A DNA stretch of 13,280 nucleotides. Source: DASSUW01 sp036520135 (GTDB lineage: Bacteria > Actinomycetota > Thermoleophilia > Solirubrobacterales > Solirubrobacteraceae). The stretch's first letter is position 1. Each line of letters starts with the position of its first letter. Under the pieces are notes generated by a model. The model was not told the origin of the DNA and ran no database searches. It saw only the letters and a program-made list of their open reading frames with translations. Location of the stretch: NCBI GenBank assembly GCA_036520135.1, contig DATDKF010000006.1, forward strand, positions 1-13,280, read 5' to 3'. The translations under genes were made by a program, and so were the position numbers. This document shows, one piece after another, positions 11,394 through 13,280 of this stretch.

Positions 11394-13280
11394 GTGCGTA
11401 CGCGAGCCGCCGTGGGGATCTGCGTGGCAACGCTGCTCGTGCTGGGCGCGCCCGACACCGCCAGCGCCGCGACCACCTTCAACCCCACTCGCTTCGATGA
11501 TCCATCTCCGAACGGCTGCCAGCCGACCGACTGTTCGCTCCGCGAGGCCGTGTCCGACGCGGGACTTCCGGCGACGAGCAAGCCGGTGACGATCAACCTG
11601 AAGCCCGGGCGCTACGAGTTCGCGGTGCAGATCCCACTGAGCCTGCCAAGCGCTTCAGTGACGACTATCAACGGCGCCGGCGCCCGTCTCACGACGATCG
11701 ATGGCAACAACCTGACGCGTGTGCTGAGCGCGGTCGAGGGATCCAACGTCACGGTCAACGACCTAACTATCACCGCCGGGAACGCGGGCGCTGGGCAGCA
11801 GCCAGCAAATGACGGCGGAGGCATCTGGGTCGACGGCGCGGCGACCCTCGCGCTTAACCGGAGCGCGGTCACTGGCAACCAGGTCCTCTTCAACGGAGCC
11901 GGGATCTGGAACAACGGCGTTGTCGTAATCACGGACTCGACGATCTCCGGGAACGTTGCGACCAGCGCGCGCACGCCGGGCCAGGGCGGGGGAATTTTCA
12001 CTGACTTTGGCGGGAACACGCGGTTGCGCAACGTCACCGTGAGCGGCAACACGGCGCAAGCTGGCACCACTCCCTCGCTGGGCGGCGGGATCTATAACGC
12101 CGGCACGCTCGGTGCGATGAACATCACGATCGCGAGTAACTTCGCATCGGGCGGCAGCGGGCTCGAGCTGGCGTCGCAGTCGACTGCGCCAGTGACACTC
12201 TGGAACACGATCGTCAGCGCCGACAGCGGGCCCGCGTGCGGCGGAAACGTCGCGCTGATCGCGGGCGATCACAATCTCGATGACGACGCCTCGTGCGCAT
12301 TTGGCGCTGCCGGGGACAAGTCCGGCGTCCCCCCGCTCCTTGGATCGCTTGCGGCCAACGGCGGGCCGACCGATACACGCGCGCTCGGCGCTGCGAGCCT
12401 GGCGATCAACGCTGGTAACGCACTGCAGTGCCCCGCCACCGACCAGCGCGGCGTGGCGCGACCGCAGGGAGCGGCATGCGACATCGGAGCGTACGAGTAC
12501 CGCGCCCCACTGCTCACCGTGATCAAGCGCGTGGTCAACGACGACAAGGGGATCGAAGCCGCGGACGATTTCACCGTCCACGTGCGCGCGGGCACATCCG
12601 ATGTCGCGGGCAGCCCCGCCGCCGGGAGCGCAACTGGACGGACCTACACGCTGACGCCAGGGAGCTACGCCGTCAGCGAGGACGCGAGCAATGTGTACGC
12701 CGCGTCGATCGCCGGCGACTGCTCGGCGACGGGCGTCGTCGTGCTCGGCGAGGGGCAGAGCAAGAAGTGCACGATCACCAACGACGACAAGGCTCCGCGA
12801 CTGCGTGTCTTCAACGTCGAGCCCAAGCGCGGCACGGTGCGGATCAAGCTGCCCGGCAAGAAGCGCTTCCGCAGGCTGACGGAGGGCGAGCAACTCCCTG
12901 CGGGGACGACGGTCGACACCCTCAAGGGGAGGGTCACGATCATCGCCGCCTCCAACAAGAAGGGCGGCACGTCGCGCGCCGACTTCTACGACGGGATCTT
13001 CAAGCTCGGTCAGACGAAGGGCAAGAAGCCGATCACGACGCTGACGCTGGTCGAGAAGCTCACGGGCTGCAAGGCCGCGAGCAAGCAGGCGAGCGCGGCG
13101 GCCAAGAAAAAGCGCAAGCGGCGGTTGTGGGGTGACGGGAAGGGTCGCTTCCAGACCAAGGGCAAGCACAGCGCGGCGACCGTGGTGGGCACGAAGTGGC
13201 TGGTGGAGGACCGGTGCACGTCGACGCTCACGCGTGTCGCGCGCGGGAAGGTCAAGGTCCGCGACTTCGAGAAGAACAAG
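11394..13280 (+). CDS. Secreted beta-helix protein with CSLREA, choice-of-anchor Q, prealbumin-like and FecR-like domains (3' end beyond window)
   Basis: The frame is open for 629 codons to the window edge with no stop; I translated it codon by codon. A signal peptide (1-25, ending DTASA) is followed by CSLREAV (47-53), the CSLREA motif. A right-handed beta-helix (~65-310) has repeats such as NDLTITAGN, TDSTISGN and RNVTVSGN. A choice-of-anchor Q domain runs from PLLGSLAANGGPTDTRALG to CDIGAYEY (~314-369). A prealbumin-like domain (~373-465) runs from LTVIKRVVNDD to CTITNDD. The FecR-like module starts at ~475, including KKKRKRRLWGDG and VVGTKWLVEDRC. By comparison with copy A about 17 residues are missing. 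I chose GTG 11394 for its signal peptide; GTG 11376, ATG 11292 and TTG 11226 are in frame upstream, and none has a ribosome-binding site. It is probably a surface adhesin or carbohydrate-binding protein; the ligand is unknown. Confidence 0.85.
   Translation, partial: MRTRAAVGICVATLLVLGAPDTASAATTFNPTRFDDPSPNGCQPTDCSLREAVSDAGLPATSKPVTINLKPGRYEFAVQIPLSLPSASVTTINGAGARLTTIDGNNLTRVLSAVEGSNVTVNDLTITAGNAGAGQQPANDGGGIWVDGAATLALNRSAVTGNQVLFNGAGIWNNGVVVITDSTISGNVATSARTPGQGGGIFTDFGGNTRLRNVTVSGNTAQAGTTPSLGGGIYNAGTLGAMNITIASNFASGGSGLELASQSTAPVTLWNTIVSADSGPACGGNVALIAGDHNLDDDASCAFGAAGDKSGVPPLLGSLAANGGPTDTRALGAASLAINAGNALQCPATDQRGVARPQGAACDIGAYEYRAPLLTVIKRVVNDDKGIEAADDFTVHVRAGTSDVAGSPAAGSATGRTYTLTPGSYAVSEDASNVYAASIAGDCSATGVVVLGEGQSKKCTITNDDKAPRLRVFNVEPKRGTVRIKLPGKKRFRRLTEGEQLPAGTTVDTLKGRVTIIAASNKKGGTSRADFYDGIFKLGQTKGKKPITTLTLVEKLTGCKAASKQASAAAKKKRKRRLWGDGKGRFQTKGKHSAATVVGTKWLVEDRCTSTLTRVARGKVKVRDFEKNK
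12816..13280 (+). repeat. Shared FecR-like C-terminal module, copy B (truncated by window end)
   Basis: Aligns with copy A from RGTVRIKLPGKKRF to VRDFEKNK, with small indels near the middle (NKKGGTS versus GGGTAQ, and around the first cysteine). The block from KKKRKRRLWGDG onward is nearly identical. Confidence 0.8.

Noticed and set aside
10867..11430. Minus-strand frame of 187 codons across the intergenic gap
   Set aside because: Pro/Arg-rich ends, no family resemblance, and overlaps the clear relic on the other strand. A short middle part looks less biased but gives no motif.
11763..13169. Minus-strand frame of 468 codons
   Set aside because: Antisense of the beta-helix gene, whose plus-strand frame has a signal peptide and four recognisable domains.

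Overview
The DNA is very GC-rich, and almost every third codon position is G or C. This is why long mirror-image reading frames run through all the real genes. The gene types suggest a soil actinobacterium, most likely class Thermoleophilia (Solirubrobacterales, near Solirubrobacter or Conexibacter). They include a divergent MarR/DHA2 exporter pair, leaderless-looking starts, and secreted proteins that end in a basic FecR-like module. The taxonomic placement is an inference from protein style. I see no rRNA, tRNA, CRISPR array, transposase gene or phage gene.

Layout: (1) 2-1714 (+) is an uncharacterised protein whose C-terminal part looks like a nucleoside phosphorylase. (2) 1711-2544 (-) is a regulator made of two fused MarR units. 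It diverges from (3), 2652-4106 (+), a 14-helix DHA2-type drug exporter. The gap between them holds two near-identical 13-bp palindromes centred exactly 30 bp apart. (4) 6406-4010 (-) is a probable four-gene operon: a yidH-like DUF202 protein, a short DUF202 protein, ribokinase, and a membrane-anchored YkuE-type metallophosphoesterase. (5) 6431-7657 (+) is a YcaQ/AlkX-type DNA crosslink glycosylase. It converges on (6), 8790-7654 (-), fumarylacetoacetase, and both stop codons lie inside a 45-nt palindromic element. (7) 8826-9431 (+) is a beta-lactamase-fold-like protein with a degraded active site. (8) 9495-10904 and 11394-13280 (cut off by the window end) are two secreted proteins. Their N-terminal parts are unrelated, but their ~165-residue C-terminal module is nearly the same. 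Between them lies the apparent relic of a third such gene.

The metabolic genes do not form one pathway. The most interesting part is the last 4 kb. Two exported proteins, one resembling proteins that elsewhere carry PEP-CTERM tails and one with a choice-of-anchor Q domain, both end in the same lysine/arginine-rich FecR-like module instead of a known anchor. This suggests a lineage-specific C-terminal surface-retention or sorting module that is shuffled among secreted proteins. The second most interesting part is the double-MarR regulator with its paired operators.
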